In this document: positions 25,420 through 34,451 of the stretch, piece by piece
Layout of the letters: the number at the start of each line of letters is the position of its first letter
How positions within the stretch are numbered: position 1 is the first letter of the stretch
Origin: Methanococcoides alaskense
GTDB lineage: Archaea; Halobacteriota; Methanosarcinia; Methanosarcinales; Methanosarcinaceae
Assembly (NCBI RefSeq): GCF_031454185.1
Contig: NZ_JAVDQI010000003.1
Location: 1 to 64,000 of the forward strand
Direction: 5' to 3'
Length of the DNA: 64,000 nt
The notes under the pieces: generated by a model
The model's database searches: none
What the model saw: the letters and a program-made list of their open reading frames with translations, nothing else
What the model was told of the DNA's origin: nothing
Translations under genes and position numbers: made by a program

Positions 25420-26013
25420 TCAAATACGTTTTAAAACTCTTGATTGCAAATGTTGCGGAAATATATCGATAACTTTTTCATTTCCATATTGTTGCCTTAT
25501 CAGTTCACGCAACTCTGCCTCATAATCTGCCTTGACAATACTGTCACTTTGACCTTCATCGATGACCAGATGCTTTTCCACAAGCATGTTGACCGCACTT
25601 CTGCCATATCCCTGAAGAGGGCAGATGTATTTTATACCAAACCGATCCTCAATGCTTCGAGTTTCTGGATCCGTAAGCCTTGGCACACGATCATCACGCC
25701 TCACACCATCAGCGATCACTGACACCGCATCTTCCTTTGCGAGTGCCTCGATCACATTTTTGTGTATGAAATTGATCGCATTCTTCGGATAGCCATCTTC
25801 AATAATGATATTCAATGCAGTTTCCAGAATAGTACGATCAAGCTTCAGTATTCTGTAGGAGAAGCCCAATTCATCAGCCGTTACTTTTGCAATATCCCCC
25901 ACAGGAAGTACCGAAAATGTGCATGTCACAAGTTCGATATCGAAAAAGGGGTCAAGCATGATAGCCGACAATGAACTATCCTTACCTCCACTGAAAAGTA
26001 CATGAGCTTTCAT
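25420..26013 (-). CDS. PP-loop ATP pyrophosphatase-like protein
   Basis: The P-loop-like LFSGGKDSSLSAIM at residues 6-19 is the ATP-PPase signature found in enzymes that adenylate a substrate, for example tRNA-thiolating and amidating enzymes. IADGVRRDDRVPRLT and CPLQGYGRSAVN are conserved in archaeal orthologues that sit next to eL39 and PDCD5. The substrate is unknown; a role in RNA or translation is inferred only from this stable neighbourhood. It ends 141 bases before eL39, a gap with TATA-like DNA that may hold an internal promoter. Confidence 0.7.
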   Translation of the reverse strand: MKAHVLFSGGKDSSLSAIMLDPFFDIELVTCTFSVLPVGDIAKVTADELGFSYRILKLDRTILETALNIIIEDGYPKNAINFIHKNVIEALAKEDAVSVIADGVRRDDRVPRLTDPETRSIEDRFGIKYICPLQGYGRSAVNMLVEKHLVIDEGQSDSIVKADYEAELRELIRQQYGNEKVIDIFPQHLQSRVLKRI

Positions 26014-26016
26014 ATT

Positions 26017-26367
26017 TCACATACGAGTTATGGAAGTCTGGCGTTTCTGTGGCTGCATCTGTGTAAGAAGAACTTTAAGCTTCTCATCATCTATCTTCGT
26101 CTGAAGACGACCATTTTGTGCAAGCATCATAAGCTGGGATTCAAGCTGTTCAACCAATTCCTTGCGAGAGAGCCTCAATCGAGTCAACCTCTCACGCGCC
26201 TCAGGCGTCATGACCTGACGAAGAACTGCCTGAACCTGCGCGTCCCTTTCAGCTTGTGCCTGCTCCTGCTGATATGCAGCCTGGGCATCATTCTGTGGAG
26301 ATGATTGCTGCTGCTGTTGCTGGAGCTCTGCAAGCCTTTTTTGTCGGATAGCTTCAAGATCATCCAC
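26017..26367 (-). CDS. PDCD5-like DNA-binding protein
   Basis: The protein has a glutamine-rich N-terminal helix (LQQQQQQ) and the PDCD5/TFAR19 core VMTPEARERLTRLRLSRKELVEQ. Archaeal homologues are small, helical nucleic-acid or chaperonin-associated proteins. It lies three bases before the PP-loop gene and 100 bases after eS19, so it belongs to the ribosomal transcript. 116 residues, usual length. Confidence 0.92.
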   Translation of the reverse strand: MDDLEAIRQKRLAELQQQQQQSSPQNDAQAAYQQEQAQAERDAQVQAVLRQVMTPEARERLTRLRLSRKELVEQLESQLMMLAQNGRLQTKIDDEKLKVLLTQMQPQKRQTSITRM

Positions 26368-26467
26368 TGTAGATCACATCCATTTATTATATATCAAAGA
26401 TGACCGCTGGGTCATTGACAGGCAACTTAGGAGTGACATGGATGGGAGCAAACTCCCAATAACCATA

Positions 26468-26917
26468 TCAGTATTTTGCAAGTTCTGGAATGGTCTCAAC
26501 AAGCTCGTTCTTGACTTCAGTAGAGAGATTGTCAAGTAAAGACTGACCTGCAGGAGCGATAACCCTACCACTTTTCAGCTTGCGCACAAAACCTGCAGTT
26601 TCAAGCTGCTGGAATGCTTCTCTCACAACAGAGCCACTTCCCTTTGCTTTCTTGGATGGGTTTGCACCCCTACCTTTCTTACCACCATAGACAGACCTGA
26701 GCCTCTCAACACCAACAGGACCCTGCATATAGATTGTCCTCATGATAGCTGCACAACGGGTGTACCACCAGTCTTTGTCAACTGGGGAGTGCTCCTTGTG
26801 AACACCGGTCTTAACGAAAGCTGCCCATTCGGGTGGCTTGATCTGATCATTCTCTTTTAGGTTCTCTGCCAGCTTTGCAATAATATCTGAAGCAGGAACG
26901 TCGTATGCTGTAGTCAT
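26468..26917 (-). CDS. rps19e: Ribosomal protein eS19
   Basis: The protein shows eS19 blocks PPEWAAFVKTGVHKEHSP, DKDWWYTRCAAIMRTIY and GRVIAPAGQSLLD. It is a small-subunit protein. The open frame runs to 27007, but ATG at 26917 behind AAGGAGGATATA gives the family N-terminus MTTAYDVPA and 149 residues. It is the first gene of the block leading to ftsY. Confidence 0.96.
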   Translation of the reverse strand: MTTAYDVPASDIIAKLAENLKENDQIKPPEWAAFVKTGVHKEHSPVDKDWWYTRCAAIMRTIYMQGPVGVERLRSVYGGKKGRGANPSKKAKGSGSVVREAFQQLETAGFVRKLKSGRVIAPAGQSLLDNLSTEVKNELVETIPELAKY

Positions 26918-27113
26918 TATATCCTCCTTGGAATGAAATGTATCGATTGAATTTCTGCATATTTTGATCTTTCGTAAACTTGTTGAAAGCAAGTCATACT
27001 CTATCACAATATGTGCATGGAAATAGGGTGTAATTTATTGATTAGTATATACGTGTTTCGGCAGTGTCCCATATGTTTATCTCATACGATAACGAAATTA
27101 AGGGAAACTACCC

Positions 27114-28385
27114 TCATTTTTCGAAAGTCTGTGCCCTTCCAGGCCCTACGGACACATATTTGATAGGGACTCCCATCATATCTTCCAGCTTCTCCACATA
27201 ATCACGGGCAGCCCGAGGAACATCCACATAGCTCTTCACACCCGTAAGATCATCGGACCAGCCTTCAAGGTCCTCATAGATAGGTTTACACATACTCAAA
27301 AGGGAAGTATCTTCCGGTGGATAGTCCAGCCTTTCACCATTGAGATCATATGCCACACAGACCTTAACGACATCAAGATCTGAAAGCACATCCAATTTAG
27401 TCAATGCAACACTGGAGTAACCGTTCAGGTTTATCGCTTTCTTGAGCAACGGAAGGTCGAACCATCCGCATCTGCGGGACCTGCCTGTAGTGGTACCGAA
27501 CTCGTGCCCCACATCATGAAGATGCGCTCCGGCCTCATCATGAAGTTCAGTAGGTAACGGCCCTTCGCCTACCCTTGTGATATAAGCTTTCACAATTCCC
27601 AGAACCTCATCGACCTTTGTCGGGCCGACACCAAGATTTGCACACGCAGAACCTGCAATAGTGCTGGAAGAGGTAACGAACTTCTGAGTACCGTGAATAA
27701 CATCAAGGAAAGTGCCCTGCGCACCCTCGGCCAGTACATTCTTACCTTCAGAGATAGCTTCATTTATCTCATAGGAAACATCAGTGACATACGGAGCAAG
27801 TCTCTGACCAAGCTTCACATACTTGTCCATCAGTTCAGTATCAGTAACTATTGAAGGATCGCCGCCAAGTTCCCTGATAGCAGCCTCTTTGGATGCAGCC
27901 ATCTCAGTAAGCCTGTTCATGAACCTTTCAGAATCCACAAGGTCCGACATTCGGATCTCATCCCTTGCGATCTTATCAACGTAAGCAAAGCCAATACCCT
28001 TTTTAGTAGTACCGATCTTCTCTTTACGTGATGATTCACGAAGGCCGTCCAGTTCAACATGATAAGGCATAATGATACTCGTCTTAGCATCTATACCCAA
28101 TTTATCAGAAGACACTTCAACGCCTGTCTTTCCAAGCATATCGATCTCTTCTGCCAAAACCTCTGGATTAAGGACAGTGCCCGGACCTATCAGAACCCTT
28201 GAATCAAGCAGGAAACCAGAGGGTATAAGATGAAGCTTATAGACATCATCCCCAACAACCACCGTGTGGCCTGCATTATCCCCGCCCTGGAACCTGACAA
28301 CAAGATCGTAGTCTTTTGATAGCAGATCAACGATCTTTCCTTTTCCTTCATCACCGAACTGTGACCCTGTCAGAATCGTAAACAT
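27114..28385 (-). CDS. purA: Adenylosuccinate synthetase
   Basis: PurA makes adenylosuccinate from IMP, aspartate and GTP in AMP synthesis. The P-loop is GSQFGDEGKGKIVDLL at the start, with the catalytic Asp. FQGGDNAGHTVV carries the catalytic His, GAQGTFLDVIHGT binds IMP, and TTGRSRRCGWFD forms the aspartate loop. At 423 residues it is complete. Confidence 0.96.
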   Translation of the reverse strand: MFTILTGSQFGDEGKGKIVDLLSKDYDLVVRFQGGDNAGHTVVVGDDVYKLHLIPSGFLLDSRVLIGPGTVLNPEVLAEEIDMLGKTGVEVSSDKLGIDAKTSIIMPYHVELDGLRESSRKEKIGTTKKGIGFAYVDKIARDEIRMSDLVDSERFMNRLTEMAASKEAAIRELGGDPSIVTDTELMDKYVKLGQRLAPYVTDVSYEINEAISEGKNVLAEGAQGTFLDVIHGTQKFVTSSSTIAGSACANLGVGPTKVDEVLGIVKAYITRVGEGPLPTELHDEAGAHLHDVGHEFGTTTGRSRRCGWFDLPLLKKAINLNGYSSVALTKLDVLSDLDVVKVCVAYDLNGERLDYPPEDTSLLSMCKPIYEDLEGWSDDLTGVKSYVDVPRAARDYVEKLEDMMGVPIKYVSVGPGRAQTFEK

Positions 28386-28522
28386 AGTGGGTGCAATTGC
28401 AGTTTAGCTTTAAGAAGGTTTTGATTGATAATCTGCAGATAAATTTAATTTCCGACAAAAATGCTATATTAGTATAGACCATACACAATAAACTAAAGGG
28501 GATTTCGTATTAGGTGGGAACA

Positions 28523-29188
28523 TTGAAAAAAAATACAAACATTCATTCATCTGCAAAGATATTTGGGACCAGTTCCATAGGTGACAATTCAGTGGTCCTT
28601 GAGAACGTAGTCCTTGGCTATCCTGAACATTCTATTCTCACGAACCTACTGGAAAAAGGAATGAGAACAGAAGAAGCAGAATATACAGGTTGCACAATTG
28701 GTTCGAACTCGTTCATAAGACCAAACACAACTATATTCAGCAACGTAAGGACAGGTAATAATTTCAGGACAGGTCACAACTGTATGATACGTGAGAACAC
28801 CTCAATTGGAGATAACGTACTTATAGGAACCAATGTCATAATCGATGGGAATGTAACAATAGGGGACAACGTCAGCATACAGGGTAATGTCTACATACCC
28901 ACGCATGTAAAAATAGAAGATAATGTATTCATCGGACCCTGCGCCGTCCTGGCCAATGACAAATACCCCATCAGAAAAGAGTATAATCCCGAAGGTCCAA
29001 TAATAAGAAAAGGTGCATCCATAGGTGCAAATACCACGATCCTCCCCGGAGTGGAAATAGGAGAAGGAGCAATGGTCGCAGGTGGAGCATTGGTAACAAA
29101 GAATGTACCTGCATGGAAACTGGCTATCGGTTGCCCTGCTGAAATAAAAGAACTGAACGAAGAACTGCAAACGTTGAACAAGATCTAA
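28523..29188 (+). CDS. Left-handed beta-helix acetyltransferase (WbpD/WlbB type)
   Basis: Many hexapeptide repeats (IGDNSV, IGSNSF, IGDNVL, IGTNVI, IGDNVS, IGANTTI) form a left-handed beta-helix, with the coenzyme A tail motif GCPAEIKE at the end. With the aminotransferase and oxidoreductase that follow it fits the WbpD step: N-acetylation of the 3-amino group in UDP-2-acetamido-3-amino-glucuronate. TTG at 28523 lies six bases after GGTGGG; the GTG at 28514 is an alternative three codons earlier. The exact substrate is inferred from context. Confidence 0.75.
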   Translation: MKKNTNIHSSAKIFGTSSIGDNSVVLENVVLGYPEHSILTNLLEKGMRTEEAEYTGCTIGSNSFIRPNTTIFSNVRTGNNFRTGHNCMIRENTSIGDNVLIGTNVIIDGNVTIGDNVSIQGNVYIPTHVKIEDNVFIGPCAVLANDKYPIRKEYNPEGPIIRKGASIGANTTILPGVEIGEGAMVAGGALVTKNVPAWKLAIGCPAEIKELNEELQTLNKI

Positions 29189-29208
29189 TTACATCAATGA
29201 GGCTAAGA

Positions 29209-30285
29209 ATGATCCCAATAGCAAAACCAGATATCGGCGAAGAAGAAATAGAAGCCGTGTGTGAAGTGCTTCGCTCAGGAATGATCGCAGAAGGTAAACG
29301 TGTTGCAGAATTCGAGGAAGAATTTGCAAGCTATATTGGAACAGAGTATGCCGTTGCTGTCAATTCCGGCACAGCTGCCCTTCATGCTGCCCTCCTTGCA
29401 CACGGAATAGGAACTGGGGGTGAAGTAATAACAACATCATTCAGCTTTATTGCCACCGCAAACTCGATAATGTACACCGGTGCAAAACCCATATTTGCAG
29501 ATATCGAACCGGATACGTTCAATATCGACCCCACCCTTATAGAAGAAAAGATAACCGAGAATACAAAAGCAATTATGCCGGTCCATCTCTATGGACATCC
29601 TGCAGAAATGAAGGCCATTACAGACATTGCCGAAGACCATGACCTGATACTCATCGAAGATGCATGCCAAGCACATGGGGCAGTACATCACGGGAAGAAA
29701 GTCGGTTCTTTTGGAACAGGAGCATTCAGTTTCTACCCGACCAAGAACATGACGACCAGTGAAGGTGGAATGATGACGACAAACGATGAAGAGGTCGCCA
29801 GAAAAGCAAAAATGATACGTGCCCACGGATCACAGCAGCGTTATCTCCACGAAATGTTAGGGTATAACCTGAGAATGACAGATATTGGAGCTGCCATAGG
29901 GCTAACACAGCTTAAGAAATTGCCCTTGTACAATTCCCTAAGGCAGAGAAATGCAGCCTTGCTCTCAAAGGGACTGGAAAATACAGACGGAATTACTGTA
30001 CCTATTGTAAGAGAGGGATGTGAGCACATGTTCCATCAATACACCATCCGGGTGAACAATAGGGACGAACTTCTAACAAAACTAGGACAGGCAGGAATAG
30101 GCACTGGAGTATATTATCCGATACCCATACACATGCAGCCCATATACAAAAATGCAGGTTATACAGACAAACTTCCAGAATGTGAGAAAGCATCAAAGGA
30201 AGTGCTCTCCCTACCAGTACACCCGGGAGTTTCGGAAGAGGAAATTCAACAGATAATCGATGCAGTCGTAAAGGGAGTTGAATGA
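29209..30285 (+). CDS. DegT/DnrJ/EryC1-type sugar aminotransferase (WbpE type)
   Basis: This PLP enzyme aminates a keto-sugar nucleotide. It has VNSGTAALHAAL near residue 55, EDACQAHGA for PLP binding, FSFYPTKNMTTSEGGM with the Schiff-base lysine, and HPGVSEEE at the end, all typical of the DegT family. ATG at 29209 follows TGAGG with suitable spacing; an ATG four codons earlier also exists. It starts 20 bases after the acetyltransferase and overlaps the next gene by four bases. Confidence 0.85.
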   Translation: MIPIAKPDIGEEEIEAVCEVLRSGMIAEGKRVAEFEEEFASYIGTEYAVAVNSGTAALHAALLAHGIGTGGEVITTSFSFIATANSIMYTGAKPIFADIEPDTFNIDPTLIEEKITENTKAIMPVHLYGHPAEMKAITDIAEDHDLILIEDACQAHGAVHHGKKVGSFGTGAFSFYPTKNMTTSEGGMMTTNDEEVARKAKMIRAHGSQQRYLHEMLGYNLRMTDIGAAIGLTQLKKLPLYNSLRQRNAALLSKGLENTDGITVPIVREGCEHMFHQYTIRVNNRDELLTKLGQAGIGTGVYYPIPIHMQPIYKNAGYTDKLPECEKASKEVLSLPVHPGVSEEEIQQIIDAVVKGVE

Positions 30286-31223
30286 TAATGATCCGAGTAG
30301 GCGTCATTGGCGTAGGTGCCATGGGACAACACCATGTCAGAATATACAATGAAATGGAAGGTGTTGAACTTGTAAGCATTTCAGATGTTGACCAGAAAAG
30401 AGTTGAGGAACTGGCAGACCAATATGGTGTCAAGGCATTTACAGATTATAATAAACTACTGGAAGAAGATCTGGATGCAGTAAGCATCGTAGTTCCCACA
30501 ACCCTTCATAAAAAAGTGACTCTCGATGCCATAAATTCAAATACCAATGTACTTGTGGAAAAGCCGATCGCTGACACGCTTGAAAATGCTGACATAATGA
30601 TAGAAGCAGCTGAAAAAGCAGGCCTTACCCTGATGATAGGTCATATCGAAAGATTCAATCCCGCCACTTCTAAAATGAAAGAGATAATCGAAAGCGGACT
30701 TCTCGGAAAGATAGTGTCCATCTCTACAAGAAGGGTAGGACCTTATAACCCAAGGATAAGGGATGTCGGCATAATTCTCGATCTTGGTGTACATGACATT
30801 GATGCAATCTCCTACATGTACGCAAGCAATGTCTCAGAAGTCTATGCCATTGCAGGAAAAGACATACATTCACAGGAAGACCATGCATCCATAATGCTTC
30901 GTTTTGGGGATGACAGAGCAGGACTTGCCAGCACTAACTGGCTGACCCCACATAAAGTAAGGCAAATGGAAGTAATTGGAGTGCACGGTGTCGGATATCT
31001 GGATTACATCGACCAGACAGTAACGATACATGATGCAAAATGGGTAAGGAATGCAAAGGTCGAAAAAGGTGAACCACTGGAAAAAGAGCTTGAGCATTTC
31101 ATTGACTGCATCCGAACAGGCAAGAAACCTATTGTATCAGGTGTTGAAGGTAAACATGCATTGAATGTAGCTTTAGCAGCCATAGAATCATATAAAACGA
31201 ACAAGATCGTCAATATCAAATAA
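30282..31223 (+). CDS. Gfo/Idh/MocA sugar-nucleotide oxidoreductase (WbpB type)
   Basis: The NAD-binding motif VGVIGVGAMGQHH opens the protein, EKPIADT carries the conserved lysine of the EKP motif, and DLGVHDIDAI holds the catalytic histidine. In the WbpB-WbpE pathway this enzyme oxidises C3 of a UDP-HexNAc uronic acid before amination. The start overlaps the aminotransferase stop (ATGA). The 313-residue length is standard. The preceding UDP-GlcNAc 6-dehydrogenase is not in the window. Confidence 0.83.
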   Translation: MIMIRVGVIGVGAMGQHHVRIYNEMEGVELVSISDVDQKRVEELADQYGVKAFTDYNKLLEEDLDAVSIVVPTTLHKKVTLDAINSNTNVLVEKPIADTLENADIMIEAAEKAGLTLMIGHIERFNPATSKMKEIIESGLLGKIVSISTRRVGPYNPRIRDVGIILDLGVHDIDAISYMYASNVSEVYAIAGKDIHSQEDHASIMLRFGDDRAGLASTNWLTPHKVRQMEVIGVHGVGYLDYIDQTVTIHDAKWVRNAKVEKGEPLEKELEHFIDCIRTGKKPIVSGVEGKHALNVALAAIESYKTNKIVNIK

Positions 31224-31257
31224 AGAGATGGATAATATTATTCCATCTCTTTTTTAT
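31222..31257 (+). terminator. Terminator of the sugar-nucleotide operon
   Basis: AAAGAGATGGA pairs with TCCATCTCTTT over 11 bases around a nine-base loop and runs into TTTTTTATATT. It spans the convergent stop of the VanZ gene. Confidence 0.85.
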
Positions 31258-31735
31258 ATTTTCTGAAAAAAAGACTTTTGAGGACAACTAGCCAGAACAC
31301 GATCTGAGCCAGAGTTATGCCAATGCTGTCCGCTACAAGATCATCAAAGCTTGAAGTTCTGCCTGGAACATACATTTGATGGATCTCATCACTTATCCCA
31401 TAAGCTACCCCTATAAAGATAGCAAAGACAGGTGAATATTTTCTGAGCGTTAGATTATCGGAATGACGGAATGTGAAGTGAAGAAGGATACCGAATCCAA
31501 AATATAGGATCATGTGTGCGACTTTATCGAAATTATCAATAGAATAATGTGCAATATCCACCAGATAGGGAATATTATTTTGTTTCACAAAATCGAGAAT
31601 TTGATTATAAAAAGGAATTTGTGAAGATGAAGGTAAATCAATACTGGACTGTGCTGAAAGATAGAATATAATAGCTGCATAGACTAAGGAAAATACAACA
31701 AAAATACGAAATATTAATTTCTGTTTATCGGTCAT
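31238..31735 (-). CDS. VanZ-like membrane protein
   Basis: The protein has four hydrophobic helices and the VanZ family pattern: DKVAHMILYFGFGILLH in the middle and GISDEIHQMYVPGRTSSFDDLVADSIGI towards the end. The family is widespread and its role is poorly defined; some members affect envelope behaviour. A TTG-started frame reaches 31756, but the ATG at 31735 gives the normal start before the first helix. It converges on the glycan operon. Confidence 0.8.
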   Translation of the reverse strand: MTDKQKLIFRIFVVFSLVYAAIIFYLSAQSSIDLPSSSQIPFYNQILDFVKQNNIPYLVDIAHYSIDNFDKVAHMILYFGFGILLHFTFRHSDNLTLRKYSPVFAIFIGVAYGISDEIHQMYVPGRTSSFDDLVADSIGITLAQIVFWLVVLKSLFFRKYKKEME

Positions 31736-31811
31736 TTTCTTCACATTTGAATGCAATCATATAAAGTTGTTTATGGTTGAATGTTTTTTACAATTCCAAC
31801 TGTTTTCAAAT

Positions 31812-31832
31812 CACAAAAATATATAAATAGAA
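31812..31832 (+). promoter_or_regulatory. Putative TATA promoter for the GPT-family gene
   Basis: CACAAAAATATATAAATAGAAAGG has a purine BRE side and a TATA core. The start site would fall near 31850, leaving a leader of about 75 bases before the ATG at 31926. Confidence 0.5.
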
Positions 31833-31925
31833 AGGATATATTGGAGAAATGGTTTTGGTGTAAATTAATGTACATTACAATTTATAGGTAGTATATCGGG
31901 CAACAAAAAATGGACGGGTTTAAAA

Positions 31926-32906
31926 ATGATTAATTTCGAATCTCCTTCAACGATACAGAATATAGCAGCTATAAGCAATTTATTATTACCACTCATACTA
32001 GTTACAATTTCAATGCCATATTTCATTAAGCAATTTACTGCAAGTGGGCTTACTGTAAGAGATTACTACAAAAAAGAAGTAGTACAAATTCCTGATAGAG
32101 GCGGCATCATTATTTTATTAGTAGCCCTTCTTTCGATCTCTTTCACATCACTGTTCTTCAAATACTCGACCACAAATTACGTTGTACTCATTGTGATCTG
32201 CCTATTTGGAATATTTGGAATACTCGATGATATGATCGATATCGGAAGGGTACCAAAGCTGTTATTGATGTATTATTGCTCCTACCCACTTATCCAATAT
32301 GCCACACATACAGCACTTGTGCTTCCAAGTATCGGACATATGGAACTTGGAATACTTTATTTGCAGTTAATAGTCCCAACATACGTGCTTGTTGCCTCGA
32401 ATCTTGTGAATATGCACTCCGGATACAATGGACTTGCATCCGGACTTTCTGCAATAGTTCTTTTATCCCTCATCATAAAATCCTTAATTCTGGGCGATGT
32501 AGAGAATATCTACACCATAATTGCCATTACAGGAGCACTGCTTGGATATTTCTTTTATGACAGGTACCCATCACATATCTTCTGGGGCAATGTCGGCTCA
32601 CTTACAATAGGAGCAACTATAGGTGCATTGATAGTGATACAGGGATTCATAATAAGTGGGTTCATAATGCTTATCCCCCATACCGTGAACTTCCTGCTCT
32701 ACGTATATTGGAGAGTTCGAAAATTCCCAGTAGCAAAATTCGGTAGTGACCGTGGTGATGGGAAACTTGAAGTACCAAATCCATATACATTGAAATGGGT
32801 GCTTCCGTATTATTACAACCTTACAGAAAAACAGGCAACCCATGCAATGTACATGCTTACAGGAATTTTCTGTTTGATAGGAATATTCCTTCCGGGAAGA
32901 TTCTAA
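31926..32906 (+). CDS. UDP-GlcNAc:polyprenyl-phosphate GlcNAc-1-phosphate transferase-like (GPT/AglH family)
   Basis: This integral membrane enzyme of about ten helices loads the first sugar phosphate onto a dolichol-type lipid. Family marks are the metal-binding FGILDDMIDIGRVPK, NLVNMHSGYNGLASG with the catalytic aspartate position altered to Ser-Gly, and DRYPSHIFWGNVGSL. The blocks resemble eukaryotic Alg7 and archaeal AglH more than bacterial MraY or WecA. The neighbouring sugar-nucleotide genes suggest that it primes N-glycan synthesis. Confidence 0.82.
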   Translation: MINFESPSTIQNIAAISNLLLPLILVTISMPYFIKQFTASGLTVRDYYKKEVVQIPDRGGIIILLVALLSISFTSLFFKYSTTNYVVLIVICLFGIFGILDDMIDIGRVPKLLLMYYCSYPLIQYATHTALVLPSIGHMELGILYLQLIVPTYVLVASNLVNMHSGYNGLASGLSAIVLLSLIIKSLILGDVENIYTIIAITGALLGYFFYDRYPSHIFWGNVGSLTIGATIGALIVIQGFIISGFIMLIPHTVNFLLYVYWRVRKFPVAKFGSDRGDGKLEVPNPYTLKWVLPYYYNLTEKQATHAMYMLTGIFCLIGIFLPGRF

Positions 32907-32931
32907 AGGATATGAAGCAGGATCATTAATT

Positions 32932-34137
32932 TTAATTAATCCTGCTACGCCTTGTTGCCAGAACAAATATAGAAAGGATACTTATTACTAATGTGTTTTG
33001 AGCAAGTGCCTTCTCATCGGGCAGATCATCCTGAGTATTTGAAGGTCTATTTGAACCTGCCTCACCAATAAATTCAGGTTCAAATCCTTCCGCAGTAATT
33101 GCAAACGGTGAAAACCCTGGAGTTAGCGACTCAAAATAGAAATATTCCCCACCTTCTTCTGTTACTTTTGTTTCAAAACTGGACCAGCTATTACCGGAGT
33201 ATCGGTTCAATCTGATATCCGAACTATCAACACCATGCATCTCCATCCAGGAGGAATTTACCCTAAATCCGATTGTAGGAGAATCAATGTTCTCCGGTGT
33301 CGCAAACCCAGCATTACCAACCCAAATATTCACATTCTTATAAACAAGCCCGTTTGGAGCATCTTGCACCATAGCAGAAGTGTTTTTCAGCACTTCAATA
33401 GTTGTCGAGATAGTACCGGAATTTTTTTGACCAGTAAAATTAACAGTTACAACAGGGTTTTCAGGAGAATCAAATCCATATGAGATAACCTGACCCGACC
33501 TTACATTTTTTTCAGCAATATCTTTAAACTCGATATTCCCGAATTCCTCTCCCGTGGCACCACTACTACCGCCTCTCCCAGAGCCAGTATTGGATATTTC
33601 CCCACCAGAGGGAGCAGGAGCACCCATTATTGTGACCATACCATTTACAACTGATATCGGAACCGCAACGCCAGTGGAATTGCTGACCACCACATTGGTC
33701 AATTCTAAAGAGGAAAAAGAAGAAAATTCTCCTTTTGTATCAAAGACTATCGTAGCAAGTGTTCCAGACTCTGACACCTCATTCTTGCCAAAAAGAACAT
33801 TATATACGTTCGTAATTGTACCTTCCGAATTATCGATCGTTCCCTTATTGAACAAGGTAGAAGCATTATTTGTGAAAACGTCACCTTCGGAGATAGAGAC
33901 CACGGAAAGTGCATCACTGTTAAAAGAAATGTCAAATTGAGCACCTGATATAGGAATATCCGGTTCGAAATACACTACCACTGTTACATTAGAACCAGCA
34001 GCTATCGACTGTTCAGAAGGAGATATACTTACAACGGTCTCCGCTGAGACCGGAGTAATTAAAATGCTGGCAAAGAGTACAAAAAGGAACAATGTGAAAA
34101 AATAACCAGATAATCTAAACTTTAAAACATCATGCAC
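32932..34137 (-). CDS. Cohesin-domain and PGF-pre-PGF surface protein
   Basis: An N-terminal signal (FFTLFLFVLFASILITPVSA) is followed by a cohesin-type beta-sandwich (VSISPSEQSIAAGSNVTVVV; GAQFDISFNSDALSV). A Gly/Ser linker (SGGEISNTGSGRGGSSG) leads to a PGF-pre-PGF domain (YGFDSPENPVVTVNF ... LTPGFSPFAIT), and a hydrophobic tail ends in ATRRSRIN. Several N-x-S/T sequons are present. Cohesins elsewhere bind dockerin partners; here a surface adhesion or scaffold role is inferred. GTG at 34137 after AGGTGGT is preferred over codons four and three positions earlier. It converges with the GPT-family gene. Confidence 0.78.
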   Translation of the reverse strand: MHDVLKFRLSGYFFTLFLFVLFASILITPVSAETVVSISPSEQSIAAGSNVTVVVYFEPDIPISGAQFDISFNSDALSVVSISEGDVFTNNASTLFNKGTIDNSEGTITNVYNVLFGKNEVSESGTLATIVFDTKGEFSSFSSLELTNVVVSNSTGVAVPISVVNGMVTIMGAPAPSGGEISNTGSGRGGSSGATGEEFGNIEFKDIAEKNVRSGQVISYGFDSPENPVVTVNFTGQKNSGTISTTIEVLKNTSAMVQDAPNGLVYKNVNIWVGNAGFATPENIDSPTIGFRVNSSWMEMHGVDSSDIRLNRYSGNSWSSFETKVTEEGGEYFYFESLTPGFSPFAITAEGFEPEFIGEAGSNRPSNTQDDLPDEKALAQNTLVISILSIFVLATRRSRIN

Positions 34138-34191
34138 TTCGAACACCACCTATAAAAGAAGAAATATCAATTATTATAATATGGAAAGAAT

Positions 34192-34324
34192 TGTCCCATA
34201 TAGCATATTTAATTTATGGGACAGAAGAATAGGAGAGATATTTGAGCTAGAGAGGGAGTATGTTGGTTGGTGGTACAAATTTTGTGTTTGTTTGTGGTTC
34301 AAGAAGGGGGCTCAAATATCTCTC
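34192..34324. ncRNA. Candidate structured RNA or element: two consecutive inverted repeats
   Basis: The first repeat, TGTCCCATA at 34192-34200 and TATGGGACA at 34215-34223, is a perfect nine-pair hairpin. Nine bases on, GAGAGATATTTGAGC at 34233-34247 pairs perfectly over 15 bases with 34310-34324, enclosing a 62-base loop rich in G and T (C and A on the other strand). No frame fits. It lies upstream of the cohesin gene on the minus strand, so it may be that gene's 5' leader, an independent small RNA or the ends of a tiny transposon relic. Confidence 0.45.
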
Positions 34325-34451
34325 TTAACAACAAATTATAGATAGGCGATATAATACATAAACTTTGGCATAAATCGCCAAGTTCTTTGAAATATGAGGG
34401 AATCCAGTAGTACCTACATACCTGATGAACAAACCATAAACCCACATCGAT

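Noticed and set aside
34233..34324. Known riboswitch class for the folded stretch
   Set aside because: The long simple stem with a skewed loop matches no riboswitch consensus that I know.
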